From NCBI RefSeq assembly GCF_003293745.1, contig NZ_PTLZ01000005.1:1-64000 (forward strand): 64,000 nt of DNA, read 5' to 3'. Below, one piece after another: positions 25,576 to 34,095 of the stretch. The notes under the pieces are model-generated. The model had not been told where the DNA came from and did not search any database. It saw nothing but the letters and a program-made list of their open reading frames with translations. Source of the DNA: Herminiimonas fonticola. Lineage in GTDB: Bacteria > Pseudomonadota > Gammaproteobacteria > Burkholderiales > Burkholderiaceae_D. The first letter of the stretch is position 1. The number at the start of each line of letters is the position of its first letter. The translations under genes were made by a program, and so were the position numbers.

Positions 25576-26946
25576 TTATGTCACCAATAGTTTCAAAATC
25601 AATCCGGTAACCGCGCTGACTGCAATGACATGAATCACGTTGCGTTTGTAGCGAACCAACGCGACCGCAGCAACCACTGCCATGAGTGCTGCTACCCAAT
25701 CGAATACGCCGGTAAATCCTTGCGGCCACAGAACGTGATACGCGAAGAAAACAGCCAGGTTGAGGATTACACCAACTACCGCAGCCGTAATGCCTGTCAA
25801 GGGCGCAGTGAATTTCAAATTTCCGTGCGTCGATTCGACTAGTGGCCCACCTGCCAAAATGAAGATAAACGATGGCAAGAAAGTAAACCATGTCACCAGT
25901 ATTGCTGCCGTGGTACCGGCAACAAATTGCATGTCAGGACCAAATACTGACTGCACGTATGCGCCAACAAATCCGACAAAGGCCACCACCATGATGAGCG
26001 GACCGGGATTCGCTTCACCCAAGGCCAGACCATCGATCATTTGAGTTGGCGTCAGCCAGTTGTAGTGTCCAATCGCGCCTTGATAAATGTAAGGCAATAC
26101 GGCATACGCACCACCAAAAGTCAGCAAGGCAGCCTTCGTAAAAAACCATCCCATTTGCGTCAGGGTGTGGTCCCAACCGAAGCGCAAGGTCAGGAACGCC
26201 ATCGGTACGCACCACAGCATGCCACCCACCATGAGTATCTTCATCAATCCCGACCAGCGAAATTGCGCGTGTACAGGTGTCGGTGTGTCATCGTCAATCA
26301 ACGCAGGACCATACGATTTATTTGATTCGCCATGACCGCCGCCCACTGTAAATTTGTGCGGGATATAGCGACCACCGAGATAACCAAGTAAGGCAGCTGT
26401 TGCAACGATGATAGGGAATGGCACATTCATCGCAAAGATCGCAACAAATGATGCGGCAGCGATTGCCCACATCAGATTGTTCTTTAATGCGCGTGAGCCG
26501 ATGCGATGAACTGCATGGACCACAACAGCCGTGATTGCAGGCTTGATGCCGTAAAACAAACCGGCGATCAAAGGCACATGACCGTAAGCAATATAAAGCC
26601 AGGACAAGGCGATCAGAAAGAACAAAGACGGCAGTACGAACAGAGCGCCAGCAGCAATGCCGCCTTTGGTTCTATGCATCAACCATCCCATATAAGTCGC
26701 GAGTTGCTGGGCCTCGGGACCTGGCAGCAACATGCAATAGTTCAGCGCATGCAGAAACCGTCTCTCGCTGATCCAGCGTCGTTGCTCGACTAGCTCCCTG
26801 TGCATCAATGATATTTGCGCTGCCGGTCCGCCGAATCCAATGAATCCGAGTTTGAACCACAGCTTCAGCGCTTGCAGGAACGTTACTTGATCAGGTCGGA
26901 CATTGTCATCGACGTCTGCCGCCACACTTGTAGAGAGCTTGCTCAC
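25576..26946 (-). CDS. chrA: Chromate efflux transporter ChrA
   Basis: This is a 456-aa inner-membrane protein with two homologous CHR domains (the long-chain form). Signatures are FLQALKLWFKLGFIGFGGPAAQISLMHRELVEQRRW in domain 1 and FFTKAALLTFGGAYAVLPYIYQGA in domain 2, each followed by about five helices. It expels chromate using the proton-motive force. The start overlaps the chrB stop by 4 bp (ATGA), so the two are co-translated. Intact. Confidence 0.96.
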   Translation of the reverse strand: MSKLSTSVAADVDDNVRPDQVTFLQALKLWFKLGFIGFGGPAAQISLMHRELVEQRRWISERRFLHALNYCMLLPGPEAQQLATYMGWLMHRTKGGIAAGALFVLPSLFFLIALSWLYIAYGHVPLIAGLFYGIKPAITAVVVHAVHRIGSRALKNNLMWAIAAASFVAIFAMNVPFPIIVATAALLGYLGGRYIPHKFTVGGGHGESNKSYGPALIDDDTPTPVHAQFRWSGLMKILMVGGMLWCVPMAFLTLRFGWDHTLTQMGWFFTKAALLTFGGAYAVLPYIYQGAIGHYNWLTPTQMIDGLALGEANPGPLIMVVAFVGFVGAYVQSVFGPDMQFVAGTTAAILVTWFTFLPSFIFILAGGPLVESTHGNLKFTAPLTGITAAVVGVILNLAVFFAYHVLWPQGFTGVFDWVAALMAVVAAVALVRYKRNVIHVIAVSAVTGLILKLLVT

Positions 26947-27875
26947 GCGGAAATGTCCTGTTCAAAATTGACTATCAAGGCATCAAAAATGCCTGACGCT
27001 ATGGCTAAAAGTTGATCGTCGTCGCTGACGGATGCGCGTATTCCTGCCAATACCCGCTCGATACCACTGGCTTCCGGCGGTTGTATGCCACCAGCATCAA
27101 TAAAATGGACGATGCCACCGAGCCTTGCGAGTGCAGGTGATTCCAGCCCAAAGCTGCTTAACATGGTCTCGAACGTGACCTTGCCACCCACATGAGAAAA
27201 CCTTGCGCCGTCAAAGTCGAATCCCAGGGCTTCGGTCGGACAATCGGCAGGAGAAGCCAGCCATAAAATCTGCGCATCAGGATCGATAAAGCGATGAATC
27301 AACCAAGCGCTCGCCAGCCTATCCATCCAGGGCCGTGCACGCGTAGCCCAGGTACGGCCACGATAATCGGCAAGCAACAGACGTGGAATTTCTCCTGCAA
27401 TGGAATGAGGTTCGTCCGGGGACAGGGTTCGAATGGCAGCGTTTTCCAGTTCCAGCAGCGCAGCGTCAGTCTGCTTTTGTGCTTCACTGGAAAAGAAATC
27501 AATGGCGGCCAATTGATCGAATGACTTGCGTAATTTACGTGCCTGCTTAAGCGTGTCGGTGGCAGTATCGTCGCTCAGCTTTGCGCGACTCTGGGCAATC
27601 GCCTCCGACAATTCTGCAAACTCCATAGAACGATCAAACAGGCTTGCAAAGACTTCTTGGTCACCACTGGTTTCCAGCAGATATGTCGTGCCGCCGTTCT
27701 TGTCGATGTCTTCGGCAATCTCGGACAATGTTGCTTTGCGCTCAGCGTGCTCAGGCAACAGATAAACGCCATCGCGCAAAACAGCAGCGCCGGAGTTTTT
27801 TAATGCTCGCCATGCCCTCATGCGCGCAGTGGCGTTCTCGGTGGGCAAAGTCAGGATGAGTAGAATCCATTTCAT
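26943..27875 (-). CDS. chrB: Chromate resistance regulator/sensor ChrB
   Basis: This is a 310-aa protein with the ChrB N-terminal domain (MKWILLILTLPTENATARMRAWRALK, DGVYLLPE) and the C-terminal ChrB domain (RTWATRARPWMDRLASAWLIHRFIDPDAQ, GGKVTFETMLSSFGL). ChrB is needed for chromate-induced expression of chrA in Ochrobactrum and Cupriavidus. It is the first gene of the chrBA operon and has a 7-bp inverted repeat right upstream (27887-27906). Confidence 0.95.
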   Translation of the reverse strand: MKWILLILTLPTENATARMRAWRALKNSGAAVLRDGVYLLPEHAERKATLSEIAEDIDKNGGTTYLLETSGDQEVFASLFDRSMEFAELSEAIAQSRAKLSDDTATDTLKQARKLRKSFDQLAAIDFFSSEAQKQTDAALLELENAAIRTLSPDEPHSIAGEIPRLLLADYRGRTWATRARPWMDRLASAWLIHRFIDPDAQILWLASPADCPTEALGFDFDGARFSHVGGKVTFETMLSSFGLESPALARLGGIVHFIDAGGIQPPEASGIERVLAGIRASVSDDDQLLAIASGIFDALIVNFEQDISA

Positions 27876-27886
27876 ATGAGTATTTA

Positions 27887-27906
27887 TCGCTACAATTATG
27901 TAGCGA
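27887..27906. promoter_or_regulatory. Inverted repeat upstream of chrB, candidate operator
   Basis: TCGCTAC-AATTAT-GTAGCGA is a perfect 7-bp dyad, 12 bp before the chrB ATG. The position suits autoregulation by ChrB; no binding evidence is visible from sequence alone. Confidence 0.6.
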
Positions 27907-28000
27907 ACTCTACCATACGTTTTAGAATCTACAGAAAGCCATGCGCAAGGATTGCTCGTGCATGGCGACTTCTACAAAGCGATGAAAGTTGGATTGTCAG

Positions 28001-28050
28001 CGTCCACTTTTGGCCTTCAGCAGACTGACTGCTTACGCCCCAAAGCGGAC
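28001..28050 (+). repeat. Dispersed intergenic repeat, copy 3
   Basis: It reads CGTCCACTTTTGGCCTTCAG and then CAGACTGACTGCTTACG, ending CCCCAAAGCGGAC. It is a direct repeat of the unit at 25483, so the pair brackets chrBA. It lies in the 209-bp gap between leuD and chrB. Confidence 0.7.
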
Positions 28051-28084
28051 GTTGCTGATGATAGAAAACAGATAAGGAAAGCTT

Positions 28085-28723
28085 TCAACTCAGCTTTTCT
28101 CGGACGCTACGAGCAACGTCTTTAAGCCACGGACGTTGCTCATGCCATTTTTCGGCAAAGCTGATAATTTCAGTCTTGTACAGCAGAGACGCGCCGAGCA
28201 TGTCGAGTCCGTTCAGAATCATTTTGTGATGGCGGTCGCTCAGATGGAATGGAGTGGATACGCGACCGTTGCTGACTTCCAGTTTTTCGATATCTATCGT
28301 CAGGTGCACCGGGTCTGTGCCTGCACCATTCATCAGCTGCTCAATTGCTTCATCCGGAATCATGACCAGCAGAAGTCCGTTGTTCATCGCGTTGGAGTAA
28401 AAGATTTCACCAAAGCTCGACGCAATGACCGCTTTGATACCGAACTGCTGCATCCCCCATACCGCGTGTTCGCGGCTGGAGCCACAACCAAAGTTGGCAC
28501 CGCCGACCAGAATCGTAGCGTTCTCGTAGGCGGGAAGATTCAAAATGAAATCCGGACGCGCCTTGCCATCCGGATAAAAACGCAGGTCGTACAGCAAGCC
28601 TGCAGCCAAGCCTTGCTTGTCTATCCCGCGCAGAAACTGCTTGGGCATAATCTGATCAGTATCGAGATTGGCCTGCGCCAAAGGTGCTGCGATGCCCTCT
28701 ATCAAAGTGGTTTTGGTTTTCAT
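28085..28723 (-). CDS. leuD: 3-isopropylmalate dehydratase small subunit (LeuD-like)
   Basis: This is a 212-aa swivel domain of the aconitase superfamily: NLDTDQIMPKQFL, GGANFGCGSSREHAVWG and ASSFGEIFYSNAMNNGLL. With LeuC it isomerises 2- to 3-isopropylmalate or hydrates a related diacid. The start is ATG 28723, overlapping the leuC stop (ATGA). The upstream open frame inside leuC is a shadow. The gene sits in a cluster with a dehalogenase-like hydrolase, a Bug protein and a LysR regulator rather than with leuA or leuB, so a catabolic substrate is possible. Confidence 0.92.
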   Translation of the reverse strand: MKTKTTLIEGIAAPLAQANLDTDQIMPKQFLRGIDKQGLAAGLLYDLRFYPDGKARPDFILNLPAYENATILVGGANFGCGSSREHAVWGMQQFGIKAVIASSFGEIFYSNAMNNGLLLVMIPDEAIEQLMNGAGTDPVHLTIDIEKLEVSNGRVSTPFHLSDRHHKMILNGLDMLGASLLYKTEIISFAEKWHEQRPWLKDVARSVREKLS

Positions 28724-30132
28724 AGCATTTCCAGTTTGCGTACATCTGTAATCGTGCCGGTGACGGCGGCGGCGGCGGCCATGGCAGGGCTCATCAGGTG
28801 CGTAATTGAGCCGCGACCTTGACGCCCTTCGAAGTTGCGATTGGTGGTTGATGCGCAACGTGTGCCGGGTGCAAGTACATCGTCATTCATGGCCAGGCAC
28901 ATTGAGCAACCGGGCTTGCGCCATTCAAATCCGGCGGCAATCAGCTTGGCGGCTATGCCTTCTTGTTCCGCCTGAATGCGCACTGCCCCCGAACCCGGGA
29001 CGACCATCGCACGCACGCCGGCCGCAACTTTGCGATCGCCTATCGTTGCAATCACGGCGCGCAGATCTTCAATCCGGCCATTCGTGCATGAACCGATAAA
29101 CACATGCTTGACCGACAAGCCTTCCAAGGACATGCCGACTTGCAAACCGGTATAACGCAACGCGCGCTCAGTGCTTTCTTTTTCAACGTCATTCTCTTGA
29201 TCGCACTCGGGGATATGCCCGCTAATCGGGATCGCCTGATCAGGACTCGTTCCCCACGTCACGAATGGCGCGACATCTTCGGCGGCAAAGACATGTTCGA
29301 CATCAAACGCGGCATTGTCATCGCTGCGCAGAGTTTGCCAATCGGCCAGTGCCGCTTCGCGCCAGGCAGGATTTGTCGCAATGTCAGGACATCGTTGCAT
29401 GACGTAATCCACTGCGGTCTGGTCAGGTGCAATCAAGCCGCCACGCGCACCCGCCTCCACCGCCATATTGCATAAGGTAAAGCGCGCTTCGATACTCAGA
29501 GCATCAATCGCGGCACCACTGAACTCGACTACAAAACCGCGTGCACCTTGTGCACCGATACGACTGATGATCAGCAGCACCAGATCCTTGGCGGTTGTTC
29601 CGTTCGGCAGCTTGCCATCGACACGAATGCGCATGTTCTTTGCGAGCCGATAAACCAGAGTCTGAGTTGCCAGCACGTGTTCTACTTCCGTCGTTCCGAT
29701 ACCAAAACCCAGCGCGCCCAATGCGCCGTACGTGGTTGTATGGCTATCACCGCAAATGACAACCATGCCGGGACGAATCATGCCGTGCTCAGGCGCGATC
29801 ACGTGTTCGATGCCCTGCAGCGCATCGTTCGTATCGAACAGAGGAATCTGGTGCAGGTCGCAATTGCGTTTCAGGTTGCTGGCCTGCAGCGCAGAATCTG
29901 TATCGGCGATGATGCGCAGCGGATCCGGAGTGGTCGGAATAATATGGCTCACCGTGGCCACGTTCTGTCCGGGAATCAGAGCGCGCAAGCCGCGCTCGTC
30001 GAGCCCTGCAAATGCCTGCGGGCTGGTGTACTCGTTGAGCAAATGCAGATCGGCAAACAGCAGGACGTTGTCGCTGTCGAGTTGCGCTACCGTATGAGTG
30101 TCCACCAGTTTTTGGTAAAGCGTGCGTGTCAT
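28720..30132 (-). CDS. leuC: 3-isopropylmalate dehydratase large subunit (LeuC-like)
   Basis: This is a 470-aa protein with aconitase-type 4Fe-4S ligands: Cys in GSCTNG and the pair in KPGCSMC. It also has the HTTTYGALGALGFGIGTTEVEHVLATQTL substrate region. The start is ATG 30132 (MTRTLYQKL), with AAAGG about 10 bp upstream; ten extra open codons upstream lack a ribosome site. It forms a heterodimer with the coupled leuD. The neighbours point to a paralogous or catabolic hydro-lyase (for example a dimethylmalate or methylmalate type), but the sequence alone does not settle this. Confidence 0.92.
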   Translation of the reverse strand: MTRTLYQKLVDTHTVAQLDSDNVLLFADLHLLNEYTSPQAFAGLDERGLRALIPGQNVATVSHIIPTTPDPLRIIADTDSALQASNLKRNCDLHQIPLFDTNDALQGIEHVIAPEHGMIRPGMVVICGDSHTTTYGALGALGFGIGTTEVEHVLATQTLVYRLAKNMRIRVDGKLPNGTTAKDLVLLIISRIGAQGARGFVVEFSGAAIDALSIEARFTLCNMAVEAGARGGLIAPDQTAVDYVMQRCPDIATNPAWREAALADWQTLRSDDNAAFDVEHVFAAEDVAPFVTWGTSPDQAIPISGHIPECDQENDVEKESTERALRYTGLQVGMSLEGLSVKHVFIGSCTNGRIEDLRAVIATIGDRKVAAGVRAMVVPGSGAVRIQAEQEGIAAKLIAAGFEWRKPGCSMCLAMNDDVLAPGTRCASTTNRNFEGRQGRGSITHLMSPAMAAAAAVTGTITDVRKLEML

Positions 30133-30236
30133 ATTGAATCGACCTTTTAGATTATTCCGCATTGATTATCAGCAATGATTATTCGACAGTGATGCAGCCT
30201 TGCTTGACGCGCCTGCACAGATTTTGAGACGTGGCT

Positions 30237-31163
30237 TCAGGATGTGGCCTTCAGAAATGGCAGCGCCTGCGCCAGCAATGCGTCAGGCGCCTCTTCGGGA
30301 ATGTAATGACCGCAAGCTAGTGCCTGCCCGCGTACGTCGCTTGCCACGCGATGCCACTCAGCCAAGGTGTCAAAGCAGCGCTGCGCAACGCCTTCGGCAC
30401 CCCACAGCGCCAACAGTGGCTGGCTCATCTTGTGTCCCGTGTCGCGGTCGGCTTGTTCGTGCACTAAATCGATGGCCGCGGCTGCGCGGTAGTCTTCACA
30501 CAAACCATGCGCGGCACCAGGCAATGCCATCGCACGCATGTATTCAGCCAACGCGCGCGGATCGAACGGTGCCAGGCCGGCATGACGGCGGCCCATCACA
30601 TCGCGAATGTAGGCGGCCGGATCAGCTTCAATCAAACGCTCGGGCAAAGGCGCTGCCTGAATCAGGAAGAACCAGTGCCAGTAAGCGCGCGCAAAGGCTT
30701 GACTAGTTTGCTCGTACATCGCCAATGTGGGCGCAATGTCCAGCGTTACCAGTCGCGATACAGAAGCTGGGTGATCAACCGCCAATCGATGCGCCACGCG
30801 TGCGCCGCGGTCATGCGCCAACACCGCGAATCTTTCGTGCCCCAACGCTTGCATCACGCGCAGCATGTCCAGCGCCATCGTGCGTTTGCTGTAGTTGCCA
30901 TGGTCGGCGTCGCCTTGCGGCTTGGATGAATCCCCGTAGCCGCGCAAATCAGCCAATACCAATGTGAAGTTGGCAGCCAGAGTCGGCGCGACGCGATGCC
31001 AGATTGCGTGCGTTTGCGGATGACCGTGCAGTAATAGCAAAGGCGGACCCTCACCGAATACCCGGGCATGAATCTGCACGCCGACGTCAGTGTCGATTAG
31101 CAGGCTGTCGCTGTCGGGAAACAAGGCCTTGGCCGGATTGTGAGGATGCGCAGTGATCGTCAT
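30237..31163 (-). CDS. Alpha/beta hydrolase, haloacetate dehalogenase-like
   Basis: This is a 308-aa alpha/beta hydrolase of the fluoroacetate/haloacetate dehalogenase group. It has the LLLHGHPQTHAIWHRVAP oxyanion region, nucleophile Asp118 in HDRGAR with carboxylate-binding Arg119 and Arg122, Asp142, the halide-pocket His163-Trp164, and His286 (GHYIPEEAPD). These match the residues described for haloacetate dehalogenases, which release halide and glycolate. Epoxide hydrolases share much of the fold, but the HDRGAR and HW pair favour a dehalogenase. AAAGAG precedes the ATG. It lies between leuC and a Bug gene on the same strand. Confidence 0.8.
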   Translation of the reverse strand: MTITAHPHNPAKALFPDSDSLLIDTDVGVQIHARVFGEGPPLLLLHGHPQTHAIWHRVAPTLAANFTLVLADLRGYGDSSKPQGDADHGNYSKRTMALDMLRVMQALGHERFAVLAHDRGARVAHRLAVDHPASVSRLVTLDIAPTLAMYEQTSQAFARAYWHWFFLIQAAPLPERLIEADPAAYIRDVMGRRHAGLAPFDPRALAEYMRAMALPGAAHGLCEDYRAAAAIDLVHEQADRDTGHKMSQPLLALWGAEGVAQRCFDTLAEWHRVASDVRGQALACGHYIPEEAPDALLAQALPFLKATS

Positions 31164-31290
31164 GAATGCTTCTCTTTGCTCGGGGAATGGAGCATATGCA
31201 AGGCACCTATTTGAGCGTGGTCATCGTTGATTACAGCAACGGTGAAAATGAGATCTCTCAAATTGGCGCCTTTGATTTATTCGCTGCAGA

Positions 31291-32262
31291 TTATTCCGCA
31301 GTGATACCGCGTTCCTTGACGAGCTTGGCCCAGAGTGCCAGTTCTTTTGTCAGCTTCGCCCGCGCTTCAATTGGTGTAGACGTCTCAGGATCGAAACCTT
31401 CCTTGATCATTTTTTCTTTCAAGACCGGTCCATTAAGCGCTTTGACCAAACTCGCATTCAATTTATCGATAAGCGGCTTCGGTGTGGCAGCTGGTGCAAA
31501 GACGATGAACCACGTTTCAAAGCTGTAACCCGGCACACCTGACTCAGCCAGTGTAGGCACATCCGGCATCAAGGGCGAGCGCTTGGAACCGGTGACGCCG
31601 ATCGCATTCAGCTTGCCCACTTTGACATGTGGTGCCGCCGCAGACAGAACCGGGAAACACATATCGACCTGGCCGGAAATAGTATCGATCATTGCCGGCC
31701 CGCCACCTTTGTATGGGACGTGGGTGACATCAACACCGGCGACAGATTTGAATAATTCTGCCGACATGTGGAAGGTGCTGCCGCTACCTGCCGAGCCGTA
31801 GTTGTATTTGCCTGGATTGGCTTTTGCCAGTGCGACGAGATCCTTGGTGGTCTTCGCCGGGAAGTTCGTATTGACGACCAGCACGTGCTGCGAAGTGGCA
31901 ACTGTGCTGATTTGTGCCAGATCTTTCAAGGTGTCGTAAGGCATCTTCGGAAAGATGGATGGATTGATAGCCAACGATACGGTCTGCAAACCGATCGTGT
32001 AGCCGTCCGCGTCGGCCTTTGCCACGGTATCCACGCCGATATTGCCGCCGGCACCCGCCTTGTTCTCAATATAAATGCTGCCGCCGAGAGCCTTGGACCA
32101 TTCGTCAGAAATACGGCGAGCCACGATATCGGCGCTACCCCCTGGCGCATAAGGCACCACCAGCCTGATCGGACGGTTGGGATAGTTATCTGCATTTGCA
32201 AATGAGGCGGTCAGGCCCAATGGAAGTAAGAAAGCCGCAGCTATAAATGTCGAACGTTTCAT
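31291..32262 (-). CDS. Bug/TctC family periplasmic binding protein
   Basis: This is a 323-aa secreted protein: signal peptide 1-24 (MKRSTFIAAAFLLPLGL, FANA-D), then NYPNRPIRLVVPYAPGGSADIVARRI and the central VTHVPYKGGGPAMIDTISGQVD. It likely binds a carboxylic acid. No TctA or TctB lies next to it, so it would use membrane partners encoded elsewhere, as most Bug proteins do. It is the first gene of the minus-strand cluster and is divergent from the LysR regulator, which probably controls it. Confidence 0.93.
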   Translation of the reverse strand: MKRSTFIAAAFLLPLGLTASFANADNYPNRPIRLVVPYAPGGSADIVARRISDEWSKALGGSIYIENKAGAGGNIGVDTVAKADADGYTIGLQTVSLAINPSIFPKMPYDTLKDLAQISTVATSQHVLVVNTNFPAKTTKDLVALAKANPGKYNYGSAGSGSTFHMSAELFKSVAGVDVTHVPYKGGGPAMIDTISGQVDMCFPVLSAAAPHVKVGKLNAIGVTGSKRSPLMPDVPTLAESGVPGYSFETWFIVFAPAATPKPLIDKLNASLVKALNGPVLKEKMIKEGFDPETSTPIEARAKLTKELALWAKLVKERGITAE

Positions 32263-32361
32263 TTTGTCTCCGATGTATTTTTGTACCAGACCTGATGTTA
32301 TTCGTAATCACAATCTATATAATTTACTTAAATTTAATTCATTCAGTCGTTTTAGGAACCA

Positions 32362-33288
32362 ATGGACGGCATCTCGGATTTGGCATTTTTTTCCTTGCTG
32401 GTCAAACGTGGCAGCCTCGCTGCGGCAGCGCAGGAACTGGGTGTAACGCCCCCGTCTGTGAGCAAACGACTCGCCGGGATAGAAAGTCGTCTGCGTGTAC
32501 GCTTGCTCAATCGCACCACAAGGCGCATCAGCCTGACACCGGAAGGAGAAATTTATCTGGCGGACGGAGCGCGGCTGGTGGCGGAACTGGAAGCACTCGA
32601 ACAGCGCATATCCGGCGGCCACATCACAGCCAAAGGCCTGTTGAAAGTCAGCGCCACCTTCGGCTTCGGTCGACGACACATTACTCCTCAGCTTTCTGCC
32701 TTTGCACGACTTTATCCTGAAGTGGATGTGCAATTGCACTTGACTGATCGCCCAGTCAATCTTGTTGAACAAGGCATCGATGCCGACATTCGTTTCGGTC
32801 AAATACCTGATGCGCGACTGACTGCCCGCAAGATTGCCGACAATCGGCGCTTGGTATGCGCTTCGCCCTCTTATCTAAAAAATCATGGTGTGCCGCTCGT
32901 GCCGCGTGACCTGCAAAAACATAATTGCATACTGCTACGTGAGAGCGATGAGATATACGGCAGTTGGCACTTCAGCTCGGGCACCAAACAAGAAACGGTC
33001 AAGGTGCGCGGCTCCTTAAGTGCCAATGACGGCGAATGTGCAACTGCCTGGGCACTAGACGGGCAAGGAATTGTGGTGCGCTCGGAATGGGACGTTGCCC
33101 CCTATCTCAGATCGGGTCGGCTTAGGGCCGTACTTGAAGACTGGCAGCTGCCGCAGGCTGACATTTATATTGTGTTCCCGACTAAAAATCACTTGTCTGC
33201 AAAAACACGTGCCTTAGTCGATTTCATGCTGAAATCATTTGAGAATCAACGAAGAGACCGGACGGATAGGGAAAAGATAATCTGGTAA
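32362..33288 (+). CDS. LysR-family transcriptional regulator
   Basis: This is a 308-aa LTTR. The N-terminal winged HTH (about 1-60) reads FFSLLVKRGSLAAAAQELGVTPPSVSKRLAGIESRLRVRLLNRTTRRISLT. The effector-binding domain follows from residue 90 (TFGFGRRHITPQL...). It is divergent from the Bug-hydrolase-leuCD cluster with about 100 bp between, the usual arrangement for a LysR activator of its neighbours. Confidence 0.94.
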   Translation: MDGISDLAFFSLLVKRGSLAAAAQELGVTPPSVSKRLAGIESRLRVRLLNRTTRRISLTPEGEIYLADGARLVAELEALEQRISGGHITAKGLLKVSATFGFGRRHITPQLSAFARLYPEVDVQLHLTDRPVNLVEQGIDADIRFGQIPDARLTARKIADNRRLVCASPSYLKNHGVPLVPRDLQKHNCILLRESDEIYGSWHFSSGTKQETVKVRGSLSANDGECATAWALDGQGIVVRSEWDVAPYLRSGRLRAVLEDWQLPQADIYIVFPTKNHLSAKTRALVDFMLKSFENQRRDRTDREKIIW

Positions 33289-33335
33289 TCGGAGGAGCTT
33301 TCCAGATGGCTAACTGATCGCGCGCCCTGTGCATT

Positions 33336-33362
33336 GAATGACTGCTATGGGCCGATAGCGGC
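33336..33362 (+). repeat. Dispersed intergenic repeat, copy 4
   Basis: It reads GAATGACTGCTATGGGCCGA then TAGCGGC and closely matches the copy at 215-240. It lies in the gap after the LysR gene. Confidence 0.65.
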
Positions 33363-33383
33363 TACCGAGTGATTGGCGAAACC

Positions 33384-33405
33384 AAGCAAAACAATTGTTT
33401 TGCTT
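33384..33405. promoter_or_regulatory. Perfect 22-bp palindrome
   Basis: AAGCAAAACAA at 33384-33394 is followed directly by its full complement at 33395-33405, with no spacer. It lies 26 bp before the DUF3297 start. It may be an operator, or the LysR gene's terminator; as RNA it would need to open a few central bases. Confidence 0.6.
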
Positions 33406-33430
33406 AATCTTATGGTTGATAATTGTCGGC

Positions 33431-33679
33431 ATGAACGATACCGCACACCTCCCCCCATTTCCTGATCGACTCTCAGTCGATCCTCGCAGCCCTTACTACA
33501 ACGCTGCCATATTTGAATACGATGTCGGCATTAAGCTTAACGATAGAGTGCGCACCGAAGTTGAAGAATATTGCATCAGCGAGGGATGGATTAAAGTCCC
33601 GGCCGGAAAGGCACTGGATCGCAAGGGCAATCCTTTAATGACTAAAGTAAAAGGCAAGGTCGAACCTTTTTATCGGTAG
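33431..33679 (+). CDS. DUF3297 family protein
   Basis: This is an 82-aa soluble protein that matches the DUF3297 family in outline: PPFPDRLSVDPRSPYYNAA, the YDVGIKLNDRVRTEVEEYC segment and the C-terminal GNPLMTKVKGKVEPFYR. The function is unknown. I start at ATG 33431 (MNDTAHLP), where family members begin; an ATG at 33395 would add 12 hydrophobic residues. Confidence 0.85.
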   Translation: MNDTAHLPPFPDRLSVDPRSPYYNAAIFEYDVGIKLNDRVRTEVEEYCISEGWIKVPAGKALDRKGNPLMTKVKGKVEPFYR

Positions 33680-33688
33680 CGATTACAA

Positions 33689-33712
33689 GTCCGCTGTTGC
33701 CCGACAGCGGAC
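33689..33712 (+). terminator. Hairpin after the DUF3297 gene
   Basis: Perfect 9-bp arms GTCCGCTGT/ACAGCGGAC enclose a TGCCCG loop. It lies between two convergent genes and may serve both; the T-run is poor. The arm sequence resembles half of the dispersed repeat family. Confidence 0.6.
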
Positions 33713-33721
33713 GTAGGAAAA

Positions 33722-33988
33722 TCAAGCCTTGAGACCCTTAAGCAACACCTCGGCAGTTACCTCATTCAAATCCAGGCCACGTTCTTTTGCCAGCGCCTGC
33801 AGTTGCTGCACCAGATCACTATTGAGTTTGACCGCAAACGGTATCAAGCCCAGCGCCTGATCGCGCTTGCGCTGTTCGCGCCGGTCTACTACTACCGCAC
33901 TGTCACCACCAAAACCTGCTCCGCCGGGTGCGGCCATCTTGCCCATCAGCTTCTTGGCGTCGCTCTTTGCCATTCCTGTTTTTTTCAT
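33722..33988 (-). CDS. Conserved hypothetical protein, ribbon-helix-helix-like C-terminus
   Basis: This is an 88-aa basic protein. A low-complexity Lys/Gly/Ala N-terminus (1-35) is followed by FAVKLNSDLVQQLQALAKERGLDLNEVTAEVLLKGL, which looks like the strand-helix-helix of a RHH/CopG-type DNA-binding domain. A decayed copy lies at 13290-13423. No operon partner is visible. Function unknown. Confidence 0.72.
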   Translation of the reverse strand: MKKTGMAKSDAKKLMGKMAAPGGAGFGGDSAVVVDRREQRKRDQALGLIPFAVKLNSDLVQQLQALAKERGLDLNEVTAEVLLKGLKA

Positions 33989-34095
33989 TGTTCATGGCCT
34001 TGTTGGTTTAAAGCGGTCATTGTACGCAGTGCGAGCACGCTTACGGATAGATATAAGCGCAAGACCGTTATAAGTTCAGACAGACCTGCTGGCAA

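Noticed and set aside
28724-28858. N-terminal extension of leuD into leuC
   Set aside because: It is the out-of-frame shadow of leuC with an Arg-rich composition; the ATGA overlap marks the real start.
30200-30929. Plus-strand ORFs across the dehalogenase-like gene
   Set aside because: They are antisense shadows of a gene with a complete active-site set.
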